From Sphagnum compactum (taxonomy: Eukaryota; Bryophyta; Sphagnopsida; Sphagnales): a stretch of DNA of 64,000 bases. Made by a program: the position numbers and the translations under genes. The notes below the pieces were generated by a model. The model did no database searches, was not told the origin of the DNA, and saw nothing but the letters and a program-made list of their open reading frames with translations. The stretch spans positions 1,364,001 through 1,428,000 of the forward strand of contig OZ234504.1 in NCBI GenBank assembly GCA_965153455.1. Reading direction: 5' to 3'. Below are positions 14,246-28,049 of this stretch, piece after piece; position 1 is the first letter of the stretch, and every line of letters starts with the position of its first letter.

Positions 14246-17200
14246 TATATTTGTGTTTCAAATAATGAAAAAAAAGCATTTTGAACTTATTTAAATAATT
14301 TTAAAACCCCAAATCCAATGGGAACTTTTCCAGTGTTCATTTTATATTTTCTTTTCCAAATGGATGTTGTTAGGATGTAAAAACAATAAAAATTAACTTG
14401 TATATGTAGTTACATGTAACATCAAGTTATAGGGTATATCTAAGTAATAGATGGGTTATATAAATATAGACCTTACTTACCTTAAAACTTATATACTCAA
14501 TCTCTAAAATATATTCATCCCCAAATATGCATAGATTCAACACATGCAAAATGGTTATGAATAGGTTTTTAAAAACTGTACATGTGAAAGAAAGATATGC
14601 ATAAATTTAGAATATATCAAATTTGACAAAATAAATTACATTTTGTCATACACCCTGTGAGTAAAACAAAATAATAGGAGTCATTGGCATGTTCATAAAT
14701 CATTGTGACTATTGTACTTCAATAGCAAATTCACTAGAGTAGTTAGTTAATTTTGAGTATTCCATTTTAACAAATAAAATAATTTTGAATATTTCAAAAG
14801 ATGTTTCATTTTTTTTTTGCAAAAAAAAGTCTTTGAGAAAGATATTTCTTCAAAATTTTCAATGTGTTTAAAAATAATATGATTTTTTTTTAACTTACTA
14901 CTCAACTACAGTAATCTTAACATGATGATGTGGCAACATAAAATTGGTCAAAAAGTCCTAAGACAATGTTGGATAACAATGCTTATACAATTTTCTACAT
15001 TTTTTCACTATTTTTTAAGCACAAAAAACATTGGTTATGGTTAAAGTGACCCATATTAACTTATTATAAACCCTATATACATCCCATGGATGTATCAAGT
15101 AAACAATATACCCATGTGCACCAAAGTTTTAACACATTATGTCATGTATGTGTTGAGATTTACACTTAAATGATAACATGTCTAAAAAATAATTCATGTG
15201 AATGTAAATGTCCTTAAAAATTACAATTTGTAGAAAATGGACATATTACACGTCATACTTTTCATCAATGGCTATGGATTTCAAAACAATAACAAAAGCA
15301 AGATGACAAAGGAAGCTCACTTAAACCAAGTTGCTAATGAAACTTGCTACAACGTTAGGAGTTGCAAGATGAGCATTAGACCACCAATCAAACTTGCAAA
15401 AATTACAAATGGAAAAAAATGGGGGAACTCATCCTAAATCATAAACCTTGCTTTGCAAGACCAAAAATGAAAGGAATTGCAAAACAATCATGAGAGGGGA
15501 GTGGAACATGACAAAGAAAGTAAGGAGGAAGGGGCTCACATGAAACAAGTCGTTGGAACTTTCAATAACACAAAGTTGTAAGATGACAACACTACCACCG
15601 ATTGCACTGACAAATAACTTCTAGACAAAGGAAAACAACATGGCTAGGGAACTCAGAAGACCACAATGAATTTTTTTTTGTAAGATATCAATCTTCCATA
15701 CTTGACCTTCTTTTCTTTCCTACCTACCACCTTATAATTTCCTCATGCTTACCATTTGTCCCTTCACCTTTCATTTTTTTTCCCTTTTTTTTCCTTTTTT
15801 TCTTTGTTGAACCAACTCCATTTCCATAGTGATTGTCTTGAGCCCAAGTTGGAAAGAAGAAAATATTGCATATGTTATTATGTGTTGTGTGCATTTATTT
15901 GTTTACATTGTTTTATGTGATTTTACACAATGTGTAAAATTAAAAAGTGTTTTTTTTGGTGATTTATAATAACATTTATCATGTTTTACACAAGATGAAA
16001 TAACCTTGCATGGTTTTATACTTACACATATGTAAATGAAAATTATAAACTTACATTTGATGTGTATATCAAAAACTGTATACACGCACAACATTGGTTA
16101 AAACCAAGTCCAATAAAATGTGTGGAAATATTTTAACAACCCCACTCACTACAATGAAAATGTGTAGATAGTCCTTATGCAATCATATAATATCAATCTT
16201 TTATTTTCAGTTAGCTTTCCATTAAGTGTTGATGGTCAAAACAATGTTGGGAGGGCAAAAGTAAATACACATATACTTGTGTAAAATTGGGTAAATGCAA
16301 ATGATTCACACTTACCCAACCAATTTTTTGGATTTATACTTATCCTACCTACCATGTAAATATATTCTTACATTTATATTTATGGAGGAAAAGTGCAGAA
16401 TTTTTTCATTCACACTTACATGGCCTTATGTAAATGCATTTGACAAAGTAAGTCTAAATGGATTATGTTCTACAAAGAAAAAAGAACTCCCCACACGACC
16501 CCACCCTTCCAACCTCATTATTTATTAGCAACTCAATGTGTGTACTCCGCCCCATTAGATTTCAAAAATCTTCAAACCAAGTTTGAAACCAAGTCCAATT
16601 CCATGTACACACTACACATTGCCCAAGGTTAAAGATAGGTACCAAGTTTTACATCAAATTTGAACTTGAAATTGAATAGGTATGAAATTTTATAAGTAAT
16701 TAAAATTTATTATTTACTTATAGAGTGTAACTTACTTGTTAACTTTTCAAACAAATTCATCTTGACTACCCAAAAAACCTAAACATATGTTTGAAGGTTT
16801 TAGAACTTTGATTTCAATTCCAAATAGTTCCACAATCTTATTCTTGTGTTAATTCCAACAAATGGAAGTGAACATGGGTTCAAACACAAGAACCTAAATC
16901 TAAACCCAAACCCTTATTTTGACCTTGCAAACTATGAAACCTACGAAGACTATTCAAAACAATGGAAAAGGATAGGACCAACATCACATTGGATGACATG
17001 TGGCAACCCTTATTTTAAAAAACAATTTAATTTCAATTGGAAAATACAAATGTAATGAGCAGGTAATGGACAAGGGACCAAATTTTTAAATTACATTAAT
17101 ATGCATTACATTAACATTCAAGATGAAACAATTTTAATCATCGTAAAAATAATGCCACACACTAAGTTTGTATTTATTGTTACAAATTTGTGTTTGCACA

Positions 17201-18597
17201 ACAATTGAATGAACTTAATCAAACTTTGAACAATTAAATCAATACATGTCAACTATTTTTGATAAAGTTGAAATGTGTTCATGGCATGATTTGTGTTATA
17301 TGCAACACCTTATAGATGTGCGAAGTATAACTTTTGGTTTTGTGACACAAACATATATTGCAAACCAAATGCAAGAAATCAACATTGTGAATGTAATTTA
17401 AGAATAAAATTTTCCAAAAGAGTCAATGTGAATTAGATGATAACTTTTTTTTTCATTGAAAATATGATCAGGGATTAATAATGGTTGAAGGAATTCACAT
17501 GGACAATAATGTTTTTCTTTTTGGTTCATTATGAACTTGATGGAAATAAACAAACAACATAAAGGAATCCATGTGGGGTCAAGTTTTTCTTGTTCAAGCA
17601 CAAACATCACAAGAACGAAAAATGGATCTTTTTCATCTCAGTACTATGGTTGTGTGGTTCATGATCGTATATATAGTAAACCCCCTTTATAATCATGCCC
17701 AATTTAATCACATTCTTGTTTGTGTCACACATTTTTTGGTAACCATTTGTTTTAGTAAGAGACGCCATTTTTAAAAGTCACTGTCACACTCATCAATAGC
17801 ACAAAATATTAGCAAAGCTTTCTTTGTTAATGTGATTATAATGGGAAAAATTTAAGACTAGTATTAGGGTTTTGTAAATTGTAGTTCCCTTTGGCAATGT
17901 TAGTGTTGCTTTGTGTTCAAGTTGTGCAAACTAACAACAATGAATCTAGTTGAAGAAAAAAACAACTTTTTAGTGTAGACAAACAAACGATATGCAAACT
18001 TGTCAAGAAAATAAAAAATCTTAAGTAAAAAAATTCGATTGACAAGATACACAAACTAATAGTTGAGGAGCTCAAACTCAATATAAATCATCACATTAAA
18101 ATAAGCAAAAATCATAACCTTCTTCAAATCTAATAATGCATATTAGAGCTTCAAATAACCCATGTAAAAAATTTAAATAATTAGCATTTCTATTCTAACA
18201 TAAAAAGGCTATTTTGTAAAGGTTTTTTTTTTGCTTAGAGTCACAATCGTGTAAGGGTTTATATGGAATGTGACTATACGCATTTAAATTACAATTTGTT
18301 AGTGTCACCGAAAAAAAAAAATGGTCACCAAGGGCGTGGGTTTTGAATCTAATCAATGGATGATGATCCGACCAAAGAAGTTATCTTGACTCTAGTCTTA
18401 GGCTCACAATCAAGGTTAGGACAAGACAAAAGAAAATGAGTTGGGAATAGTCCCATGGTACATGATTGCACCATTGGGCTTTGCAGTAGGTTGCCTACCA
18501 TTTACCTAACATTTCATCTAGTTGGTCATCCATCCCTATACCTTCAAAACATTGAATAACCTACGGAGGATCTTAAATCATCCACAATATTGTTTTT

Positions 18598-18950
18598 ATT
18601 CATCCAAATTGGTGTTAAACAACTATTTATCACTTAGTTTTGTGTTTCTTTCATCCACATTCGGGTGTTGAAGTTTTATTTTATCACTAGTGGTTTATTC
18701 ATCCAAATTAATGTCAATGATTATGTATCACTAATGTTCATTCATCCACCCTAGTGTTTGTTCATGCAAGTACCAACAAGTGCTGTATGGTTACTCCTTT
18801 GGTTGGACCTAATCTAGTCCGCAAGGACAAGGGCTGGTGAACAAACACCCACCAACACACCAATGGATGGAAGTTGCAACCCTGTTTCGAGTCTGTCGTG
18901 GATGAACTCCAACAGATTGGATGAACCCCAATAGATTGGATGAACCCCTT
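18598..18950. repeat. Degenerate short tandem repeats
   Basis: TTCATCCAAATT...TATCACTAGT-like phrases recur about every 55 bases up to 18763. A second motif, AGATTGGATGAACCCC, is repeated two to three times at about 18903-18948. No gene was recognised. Confidence 0.5.
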
Positions 18951-19109
18951 CTCCTCCACAAGAGAGGGAGACAAACATGTTGGGCTAGGCTAAAGCTTTA
19001 GGAGTCAATTTTGTGCTCTGAAAATTTTCTCTATTTGTCTTTCATGATTTGAAGTGTTACAAGTTAAACAACTCCCTTGTTTTTAGTGGAGAGGAAGAAA
19101 AATTGGAAG

Positions 19110-19496
19110 ATGGCCAATGGATTGTACAAGCTTGGACTTGTCTTCTTGCTAGTAACAAATGTGGGTATTTTCAAGTGCCCACATACAAACTACCCACATG
19201 TGTTACTGGCACAAGCAGCAAAGGACATCACAATCCAGAATGACAGTGGGTATGATATGGTATTGAGCTGTGATGATTTGGCTGAGACTATCACATTGCC
19301 AAACCAATCAGTCGTTTACTTGTTGGACCCGAGACAATCACCTCAACATTGCTATGCTGCTTGGAGTAATGGTCGTGTTTTGCATTTCATTGCTGACAAG
19401 AGCAGCGCCGGATATGACACGAATTGGGACTTTGTTGGATCTCAGACATTTCTGAATAATCTCCAGCTCAATGATAGTCAAGCCAATACTTGGTAA
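19110..19496 (+). CDS. Small secreted protein, possibly S1/SPH-like
   Basis: Single-exon frame of 128 aa starting at MANGLYKLG. Residues about 8-20 are hydrophobic (LGLVFLLVTNVGIF), with more uncharged sequence up to LLAQAA, as expected for a signal peptide. The mature part (about 90 aa) begins KDITIQNDSGYDMVLSC and contains LPNQSVVYLL, HCYAAW and VLHFIADKS. The ITIQND opening, the two central Cys and the C-x3-W phrase recall plant self-incompatibility S1 homologues (SPH), but the match is by eye and weak. An upstream in-frame Met (19077) exists; the Met at 19110 is preferred because it places the signal peptide at the N terminus. The gene is convergent with the RUS gene, 568 bases away. Function unknown. 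Confidence 0.55.
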   Translation: MANGLYKLGLVFLLVTNVGIFKCPHTNYPHVLLAQAAKDITIQNDSGYDMVLSCDDLAETITLPNQSVVYLLDPRQSPQHCYAAWSNGRVLHFIADKSSAGYDTNWDFVGSQTFLNNLQLNDSQANTW

Positions 19497-20064
19497 AAAT
19501 CTTGCAACCCATCAATCATCATCATCATCATCATCTATGTTCAGGCAATTTGAGTGATCCAAGAAGGCCTGGCCCCTAAAAAAATCCCATCACAAAGATT
19601 CACATGACACCAACTTCTGCACTTACAGAAATTTTTAGTGCAAAATTGTACTTGCAATAGATCACATATACAATTTCTTCTTTTTGTTGCTGCCGGTTGC
19701 ACCTTTCTGCAACTCTGTGTATTCAATCTTCAACAATTCACAAATCTTCAAATGCAGGCAAAGTATCTTCTTCAATCATGTAAATTTGAGATTGCACTCC
19801 CCAGCTTCCCTCCTTCCAATTTGCATCTCTTGTAAAAAATCAGTATATTTCATGTCCAAGTACCGTAGGTTTTGATGTGCGCCAAAGGGTATGGCAAGTT
19901 AGGGCGGAGTGCACTCATGTCCATGGAACAGCTTGGATATAGCTCTTCCACTTCAAGTTTGATTCTATGCATCTGCTGTCAATCCTATCACGAAATTGAA
20001 TATGTCATGTGGCAGAAATTTGCCAGTATCAGAATGAATGGTTGTTCAAGATGGTAAGAGTGTT

Positions 20065-23000
20065 TTACACTTGTGAGAGGAGAGGCGCACTACTCGGTAA
20101 TCTCAACACAATTTTGTTCAGATCCCAACCAACCTCCTCCAATTCTCGAACAAATGAGTCAAACTGCTGTTGCATTGTATGCAGGCTTTTGATCAACCTG
20201 CTCCCTTGTCCCCGAAGACTCACAACCCTGTTCTCATCAGTATATATCATCTCATCTGAATTCTCTCTAATGTTTTCTAGCCGACCACTTTCTAAGAAAG
20301 CTTGCATCTCTTCACCATTCTGTAAGTTCGGAAGCAACAACAGACTTGCTTGGTACATGCTTCGTAATATAGTCAGGCTTGAACAATGCTCCTGCAAGGA
20401 CAAAGTACAGTCCCAAAACAACCAGTCAACTTTTCATCCTCCCAATGTGCAAAAATCAACAGCTACCTATATGAGAACACCCTTTTGCAACATGGCTAAT
20501 GCAGCATCAAAATAGTGAGTTTTGAAATAAATGTCTCCCTCTGTCTACCTTGAATAGAACACGCGCTTCAAGCTGGTGGTACAGATTTTGGTGAAGAAAC
20601 AGCAAGTACTTCTCGGCATCATATACTTTCAGAAGATCCTCAACCTGGCCCAAATTGTAAGAGTACCCATCATCATGACAAGCAAACCACCTGGGAAACA
20701 GAAAGGAGGAAAAGCAAGTGAGCTACAATAGAAATACCCAACAAACATTTTGCATGTGCAACAATAGGAGTTTCTGTTCTCAAACACCACCACCACCACC
20801 ACCACCAGTTGTTACCTCTTGGGTTAAAGGCTGGGATCCCAGAAGGTTCTGAAAAGATGAACCAATCTGAACACGTGGAGTGATCAAAGATGGTGGCATC
20901 ATTACACTCTCCATTTTGTTGCATTCATGACGCCCTGAATACAGTAGCCATTTTCTGGTTTAGGGTCTAGGGTCATATCTACCCTAAAACTCATAACAAA
21001 AAAAATTCCCTTTCTCAAATGTCTGATGCGGAGGGAACATTGCTTCCTGGTAGTTGGTACCTGGAACTGGGAAGGCTTTGATGTGAGCAACAATCAGCAA
21101 TTGTGCACGCTTGTAGTTAATCTGCACACCACCCAGAACCCAATAAAAGCTTACAAGATGCATTCACTTGTAGTAAGAAGCCTTGATCTAACAGAACGTT
21201 CTCATCTAGTCATGGCAGCAAATAAAGCTGCAACTCAGTGTACAGAAAAACTCAAACAGCTTATTATTGGCATAATGTAGCTCACAGTGTATAAGCGTAA
21301 TGTTGCCAAACACATGTATCGTATGTAAAGGTGTACAATCCTGAGCACAACCCATGTTAATGCCAGTTTCCAGTATGTCATCAATCCTGGTGCTGCCTGC
21401 AAATCTAACACCATGTGTAAGTGTACCATCCTGAAATCAACCCAAAACCTTGATCAGTTGTGTGCACGAAGCAATTTTGTCTTCATAAGTACTGAGAATT
21501 TTTCATAATAATCTCTGTTCAGCCAATATATGCTGGTGAGGATGAAAAGAGTTGGAAAACAGATTTGACCAGAATGCAGATGCCAAGTGCAAGGCCGCAA
21601 AGCTCAGCAGCAACTGTCCACACCTCCTCTTTGGCCAGGACGTCTCCCACATTCTCAGATATCGCAAAATGCGTGTGCACTACTTGATTTGAAGGTGCTG
21701 CTAATCCTCTTCCCATAGCCTGTTCAACTCACACACCAAACCAGATCAGTGTATATGGCAACGCTGAATTTCTTTCTGCACATTGCGTCCTGCAAAATTC
21801 TAGGGCGAATCTAGAATGACATTCCAGGAAAAAGAGTAACGGTTTCAAACTGTGGTGCAGTATACTATGGACAACTAAGTTTGGCTTGTGCTGTCAAGGC
21901 TGCATGTGCCGAGAGAGAAAGCACAAAAAATTACCTGCAACAAATAACCAAGGGAAGCCAGCACCAAAAACCTTTGAGGAAAGACAGGTGTGAGCAGGTC
22001 AAGTACACTGCAATTTTCCAAAAGGCTTGAAATTAAATGCCTGGAGCATAATATCACATGATGGAATTTGGACTGCATTTCCAAATCAAGATTTTAAGTA
22101 AGGACCACAACTCTGAGAACCCAACCTGACAGTGATCACTAAAGTATGCATGAGAATGCTCAATTTCCATCCATAAGGTACAAATATGTCAGTCCCCAAA
22201 AAACAGACCTGTTGAAACTACTGACATCATTGGCAAGACACAACACCATCTTATTGACCCAACAGTAAGAAGGGCTTCCTAGAGGTATCATCATCACCCA
22301 ATAAAAAAATAAGCTCTGAACATCTTAGTATTTTTGGCCAATGCTCAGAGTGTCATCACAGTTCTTGAGTCAGAATTCTCAAGAATGGTAAGCAGGTGCA
22401 AAAGGAGGATCCAGGATGAAATGAGGCAATTACAGTAAAGGCTAAACCTGCCAAAACTGGCCAATATATCTCCATAGATGCCCCACTGCTTTGGATCCTC
22501 ATCAAAAAGGCTCCCAAAACGGCCGCCTGTGCACCCACCCAAAAAGAGCATGCACAAAATGGGTGACCTAAAACCTTTTGTGTATAACTAAGAACGGACA
22601 CATCCCAGTGCACATTAACAAGCAGAAGAAGAACATGTGTGTGCACTTCTTGTCTTGCAAAACATTAAGATTCTTTCAAGATTTCTTTCTCTCTTCACAA
22701 CTTTGCAAAAACTTGGTTCTACAGAATCATACTTAGGTCTGGGGCTGAGCTGCATTTCAATGACGGAAACCAGCTTCCAGGCAAGAAGCCTAAACCTAGT
22801 GCAAACTTCAATATGCCAAGGACTCAGAAGCTGCCTTCATAGATTTTACCAAAAGAGTTGTATACAAAGTCTAAGCCATACCGATGAATATACGCCCAAG
22901 CGCTCCTAATCCATCTTTTGTTATCCATCTGCACCAGATGCAACAACAACAACAACAACAATATGAGTGTGATGAATAATACAGGAAATTCTCAAGAGTA

Positions 23001-24581
23001 TATTCAATGAGAAAGAAGACTGGCCAGCAGATTTTCAGGGATGTTGATAAATTTATGCCATGTGACAAGGTCTTATACTCACTTGATAGCTGCAGTAGCA
23101 CCACCTGCAGTTGCTGGATCTGCACCAATGCCGAGTGCCTGCTTTGAACACAAAACAAGAGAATACCATTGCAGTAAATCTCATTGCCAAGAAGCTTGAA
23201 AACTATGTACAAACAGTTTCTGCAAAGCTTGATGGATAGCTTGCACTGCATTCTTGCATGTAAGTGAGAGATCTTGCAACAACAATACATTACCCTAATT
23301 GCACAATTCCCACAATTTGCAGAAAAATCTTCCAAACTACTGTGGCCGTGATAATTCAGTCAGGCAAATTTAGGATTGTCAATTTGACCTTGAGGAGGCT
23401 GGAAGTGACAATGGTGTTGGATGCCCAGCCGGTGACAAGGGAAGGGAACTGCCACAACATGTAATAGATGTAGTCATCTGACACAGAACCTGCACATTTG
23501 CATTTCCCACATAATTTTTCTTTTCTTCATTCCTCATTGAAGAATACAACATGAAGTGCACAGCAATGTCAAACTGGGGCGACGCTGACTTTCTCAAATT
23601 GTCAACCGCAAAATTGCATTCCAAAGCAGCATCTCCAGGGATGAGATCTACAATGCTAACTCACCAGTCTATGATCTGCTATAATGGGAGCTTGGACTGT
23701 AGTAGTACCTGGGAAGCCAGCTGGGAGGATGAAGTTCAGAAACGCTTGTGGCAGTAGATAGGGTAAGATCCATGCCAGTTTCCAATCATTTCCTGTCAGA
23801 ATAGCAGGTACTGCATTCTCCAGATTGCTTGTCACCTCACATTTGAGCTTCCCTGGAGCCTCTTGATTCAGCCAATACCTAAAGAATCATGATCCATCCA
23901 AAGGGGACACTCTGTCAATGTGCAGGTCCAAGGTGTTAGTGTACTATGTACTCCTCTAGGTGCAATGTACTCTCATCATCATCATCATCCTTTTGCACTG
24001 TTGCTGTTTGCAAAGAACCCATAAAAGCAAGTCTAGAGAGTGTCCTGCAGACTGCAGACATGATTTTGACAAACCACCACCCATGTGAATGTGGGTAACA
24101 AACAAACAAATAAACATTGCAAACTTGAGCATTCAAGAGATTTAGCTCATGCAGCAAGCCAATAGGAATCACTAAGTAGACATGCCTGCGGACTCGTTCT
24201 GGTCCAAGCTTTTCCTCCATCACACATGTCCTCTTGGAAGTCATAATCTTCTCCACACCCATGAGCTTCCCAGTAGCCTCAAGTCCTACCCCATCATCAT
24301 CGTCGTCGTCCACAGACCTTCACAACCAAAAAACACACATTAGTCAACAACAGCAGCAGCAAATCCTTGAAAGTCCTTGAGCAACAAGCCATGAACAACA
24401 GGAGTACAAGTTTATGGAATGGTTACAAAGCTCTCACATTGTCCAGGCTTTTAGTTTTGAAGCTGGCATTTGAGAGTGCAAAGCAAAAGCTACTGTTGCA
24501 CACAGATACACACACACACACACACACACGACGGTGTGATTCTTACCAGGAACGGCGATGATGCACATGATCCTCTCCCAT
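20065..24581 (-). CDS. ROOT UV-B SENSITIVE (RUS/DUF647) family protein
   Basis: Complete 14-exon model, right to left: 24547-24581, 24186-24317, 23709-23878, 23389-23489, 23083-23138, 22882-22928, 22448-22526, 21935-22007, 21570-21719, 21286-21396, 21061-21121, 20816-20934, 20549-20644, 20065-20391. The total is 1557 nt, 518 aa, with all phases consistent. Family hallmarks are LPAGFPGSVSDDYIYYMLW, WITKDGLGALGRIFIGGRFG, FDEDPKQWGIYGDIL, FLVLASLGYLLQAMGRGLA, HFAISENVGDVLAKEEVW and YTINYKRAQLLIVAHI. Several hydrophobic segments are present, as usual for this membrane-associated family. Known roles of members include UV-B and auxin/vitamin B6-linked seedling development; the biochemical activity is unsettled. 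The start ATG at 24579-24581 is chosen because it is the only reading of exon 1 in phase with exon 2. The first residues (MGEDHVHHRRSW then Asp-rich) show no clear plastid transit peptide. Intron 2 (23879-24185) appears to use a GC donor. Subfamily (RUS1-6) not assigned. Confidence 0.93.
24507..24529. repeat. (CA)n microsatellite in 5' part of RUS gene
   Basis: About 11 CA dinucleotides, in RUS intron 1, just 3' of exon 1 in the gene's orientation. Confidence 0.9.
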
Positions 24582-24983
24582 ATTTTGCAGAGCTCACAAA
24601 TGGAGTCCCCCTTGATCTTCTTCTCAATCAACCTTCAGACACCAACAGATTACACCAGCGTTGGTTGTTGGCAAAACTTTGAGCTTTGAGACTTGTAGAG
24701 AACATGAGACACACAGCTGATCAGTGCATGCAGAACTACTACTACTACAACAACCCATGAGAGAGATTCAGAATCTCTACAACACACAACAACTTGGCAC
24801 ATCAATGCTGCAACAGCAACTACTACTGTTACTGCTGCAGCATCTGGGAAGTTGAGTGCAAAGTTGATGTGATCTCCCATTTTGCAACAATGGGTGTCAA
24901 TGATTCTCAACCAACTTGTCGCAGATCAGCTCCATTGTCCTCTCTCCCTCTCTCTCTCAAAGCCCTCTCTTTCAGCGTTCTCT

Positions 24984-25020
<37 letters not shown>

Positions 25021-25030
25021 ATGGACAAGT
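24582..25030 (-). promoter_or_regulatory. Presumed RUS 5' UTR/promoter with CT (GA) repeat
   Basis: Upstream of the RUS start is a pyrimidine-rich stretch with a near-perfect (CT)n run at about 24980-25017, which reads (GA)n on the gene strand. GA/CT tracts near transcription starts are common in plant genes and can bind GAGA-type (BBR/BPC) factors. The transcription start cannot be located from sequence alone. Confidence 0.45.
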
Positions 25031-28000
25031 GAAGTGAAAATAGTTCTAGTATAAATTGACAAGTTATTATGTAATAAAACCAGTAAATAAATAAATAAAT
25101 AAATATTTGGAGGTTTGAGCTGATTCTTTCTAATTTCTAAGTCTTTCACTCTTTTAGCACATTATTTCAAATATTTAAGAGTCTTTTGAGCTTCTTTCAA
25201 ATATTGAGTTCAGTTTCATGTTACATACTACACACTTCCCAATAGTTAAAGATTATGGTATGGATATAGAGTTTTATAGTAAATTTTAAAAAATAGAATG
25301 TAAGTATGAAGTTCAACAATTAATATTAACTATAAAGTTCAGTCAATTTATTAACTTTTTCTAAAAAATAATCAATTTGTTTACTGAACATTTTGACTCT
25401 CTTTTTATGAATGTTTTTTCATGGTGTTTAGTTTTGGTTCCAAATCTAGCAAAAGACTAATTTTTCAGAGTGTCAACTTGAATCCAAATCCCAGGAACTT
25501 GAACTTGAATCTCCCACAAGTTTTACCCTACAAATCAAATGCCCTCGCAACAACACTGCTATAGTAATCTAGAGTGTCGGGTTGTTCTTTACTTTTATGA
25601 AGAACCTCCAATTCCAGTTCTAAAAAATGAAGTTGGAATGGTTTAAATTTTGTTCTGACACATAAATGGAACTGGTGATCCAGTTTCAAGTCAAGTCCTT
25701 TAAGAAAATTTTATTATGGTTTTAATTTCAATTCTGAAAATCAGACCCAATTTCCATAATAAGATAACCCAGACCAAAACCAATGATTAACTGTTGATTA
25801 ATCCTCAGTTAACCCTTGATTCTAATTTTTAATTTTATTTGTTCAAAAAATTTGGTTCTGATTCTAATTCCACACAAAATCAAATAGAACTTGGAACCTG
25901 ATTTCAACAGCTCAATTCTTTAAAATTATCTGCTTTTGATTCTAACAGTCGGATTCAATTTTTGCTATTTGATTTTTACTAACCAAACCCAATGGTTTAA
26001 ACTCGCCAAACTAGGTACTGTCCAAACGGAGTACCAATTTAACACTAGTATAAACCATCTACTTACCTACGGTAATAGATAAGGCACCTCCCCTAGGGCA
26101 CATTCTGCATCCTAATGAGCCTTTAAGGGTGAGGCCAATAGGCCAAGACCTAAAGGCAAACTAGTTGCAGAATGCCCTCTAGGGGGCGCTTTTTAAAGGA
26201 AATTTTGAGGGCAGATTCCACTAAAATCTAAAAATTAGAGCTTATGGTTTCTTAAAAGCCAGATATGTCAAAATTTGGCTTTGCATTTTTTCTCAAGAAG
26301 CCTTTCTTCTGCAAGCAAATCTAATAATAAGATTGCCTGAAAAGTCATGTGCAGAAAGAAACCCTCCCTCCTGAACCCCCCCCCCCAAACAAACCAACTA
26401 ACAATCAAATAACAAATCATTTGTTCAGCTCAGCTGAGATGCATTCATTCAAATGAATGGAGTTGAATTAATGATATACAAAATGAACACATATCATAAA
26501 AATAACAACCTAAATTAATACCATACTTAATTTAGTATACCCAATATATTTACATAGGATATGTATAATAGTATTAAATCTTTAATAATAAAATTAAACC
26601 CATGTTAACTAAGATGAAACTTAAGCCAAACTACCTTAAGTTCAATTAATTATGGTTAAACTAATTAGGAAGTTCCACTAATGATGGTTAAACTAACTAA
26701 AAGGCTAAATTAATGATGGTTGAACTAATTAGTTGTAAATATTAATAATACTTCTAATTATGTTGAAATACCTATGGTTAAGAAGTTACACTGCTTAACC
26801 TCTAAATAACCTATATTAGGCTAGCTACTAATGTAGGCTAAGTAAATTATATTAGAATACAATTAATCATTATAGTCCATCATATCTATGAAATTTGTAT
26901 TATAATTATACTTATTATACTTATTATTATTATATTGTTAATATTTTTAAATTATTCAATATTTATTACTTTCGAATATTATATTATTAATTAATAAAGA
27001 AATTTAAAATAACATTAATAATAAATAGTAATATTATTATTATTATCATTAAAAATATTTTAAAATAACTATTATCTTATTATCATTATTTTATTAATTA
27101 TATTAATATACGGATTGCCATTACGTTACACTCATTAACCTAGGCTATGTAATAATAGTAAAGTATTATTAATTACTAATAAGGATTAAATTTCACATTA
27201 ATAAGGAATATTTTATTATTACTACTACTATTATTATTATTATCATTCTTCTTCAATAAATTTTTTTTAGTTTTATTATAATCTTATTAATAAGTAATTA
27301 CTATAGGTAGTTTAAATTAGTATATTTATATATGTTATTTAGACCTGTGTTAGTAAATTTCACCTAGCCTAGTAAAAAATAACTATGTATAAAGTATAAG
27401 CTAGCTTAGGCTAAGTCACATAATTAATTAACCTAAATTAGTATTATAGTTAAGCTAATTATTATATTTAAATTGCTAGCTATATATGCTAGTATACCTA
27501 GGCCTACACAAGCTAGCTTAACTTATCTTAAGGTACCTAATTAAGGTAAGTAATTCACCTAGGCTAAAACAGGCTAGTTACTTAGTTACTTGGCCACTAG
27601 CTTAAGGTATGTAATTAAATATAATAATAATAATAGTAAATATTAATGTATCTAGAAATATTATTTATAATCATTAATTTTCAATTATATTTTATTATAA
27701 TTGTAAATAATTGTGTAAAAATAACAATGTAACATGATTATATATTTTATATGATATTAATTATTCTAATACATATTGATTATGTAGCTATAATTTAAAT
27801 GATATAAATATAATAATAAAACTTTTTTTAATCTTTATATTAATATTATTACCTATAATAGTTAGTATTGCTTGTAAGTAAACTAGGTGAATATAACATA
27901 TGTATTAAATAATAGCTGCAATTAGATTGGTTATGCTTACAACTATATTTATATCATTTTTTTGTCAAAACTTTCATTTTTCTAAACTAAATCCACTAGA

Positions 28001-28049
28001 AATAGTTCAAATGCAAATGCCTTTTATACATAATATAACCACTATAAAA
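25031..28049. other. AT-rich intergenic DNA
   Basis: Very AT-rich, with many TTA/TAA/TAG runs and stops in all frames. The 26.5-28.0 kb part is rich in short words such as AATTA, CTAGG and TATTATTA. Apart from the inverted repeat at 26088-26187, nothing was recognised. Confidence 0.6.
26088..26187. repeat. Inverted repeat, possible foldback element
   Basis: CCCCTAGGGCACATTCTGCA (about 26091-26110) is matched by TGCAGAATGCCCTCTAGGGG (about 26166-26185) in inverted orientation. The loop is about 55 bases and itself contains GGCC/CCTTTAAGG-like words. The arms are about 20 bp and nearly perfect. Confidence 0.7.

Larger units (their letters stand above)
8225..19109. other. 10.9-kb AT-rich repeat-laden intergenic region
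   Basis: From 8225 to about 8460 lies GC-richer SLY1 promoter/5' UTR sequence. The rest is AT-rich with stop codons in all frames. Items that stand out (a direct duplication, a long hairpin, decayed coding sequence, a MITE relic and degenerate repeats near 18.6 kb) are listed separately. I see nothing that can be assigned in 12.7-13.8, 14.3-18.5 or 18.95-19.1 kb. Confidence 0.6.

Noticed and set aside
20009-20515. 168-codon plus-strand frame
   Set aside because: It overlaps the last RUS exon on the opposite strand, which is supported by splice sites and phase.
24582-24910. Upstream minus-strand frame as the RUS N terminus or transit peptide
   Set aside because: Only the ATG at 24581 gives exon 1 in phase with exon 2; other frames stop or are out of phase.
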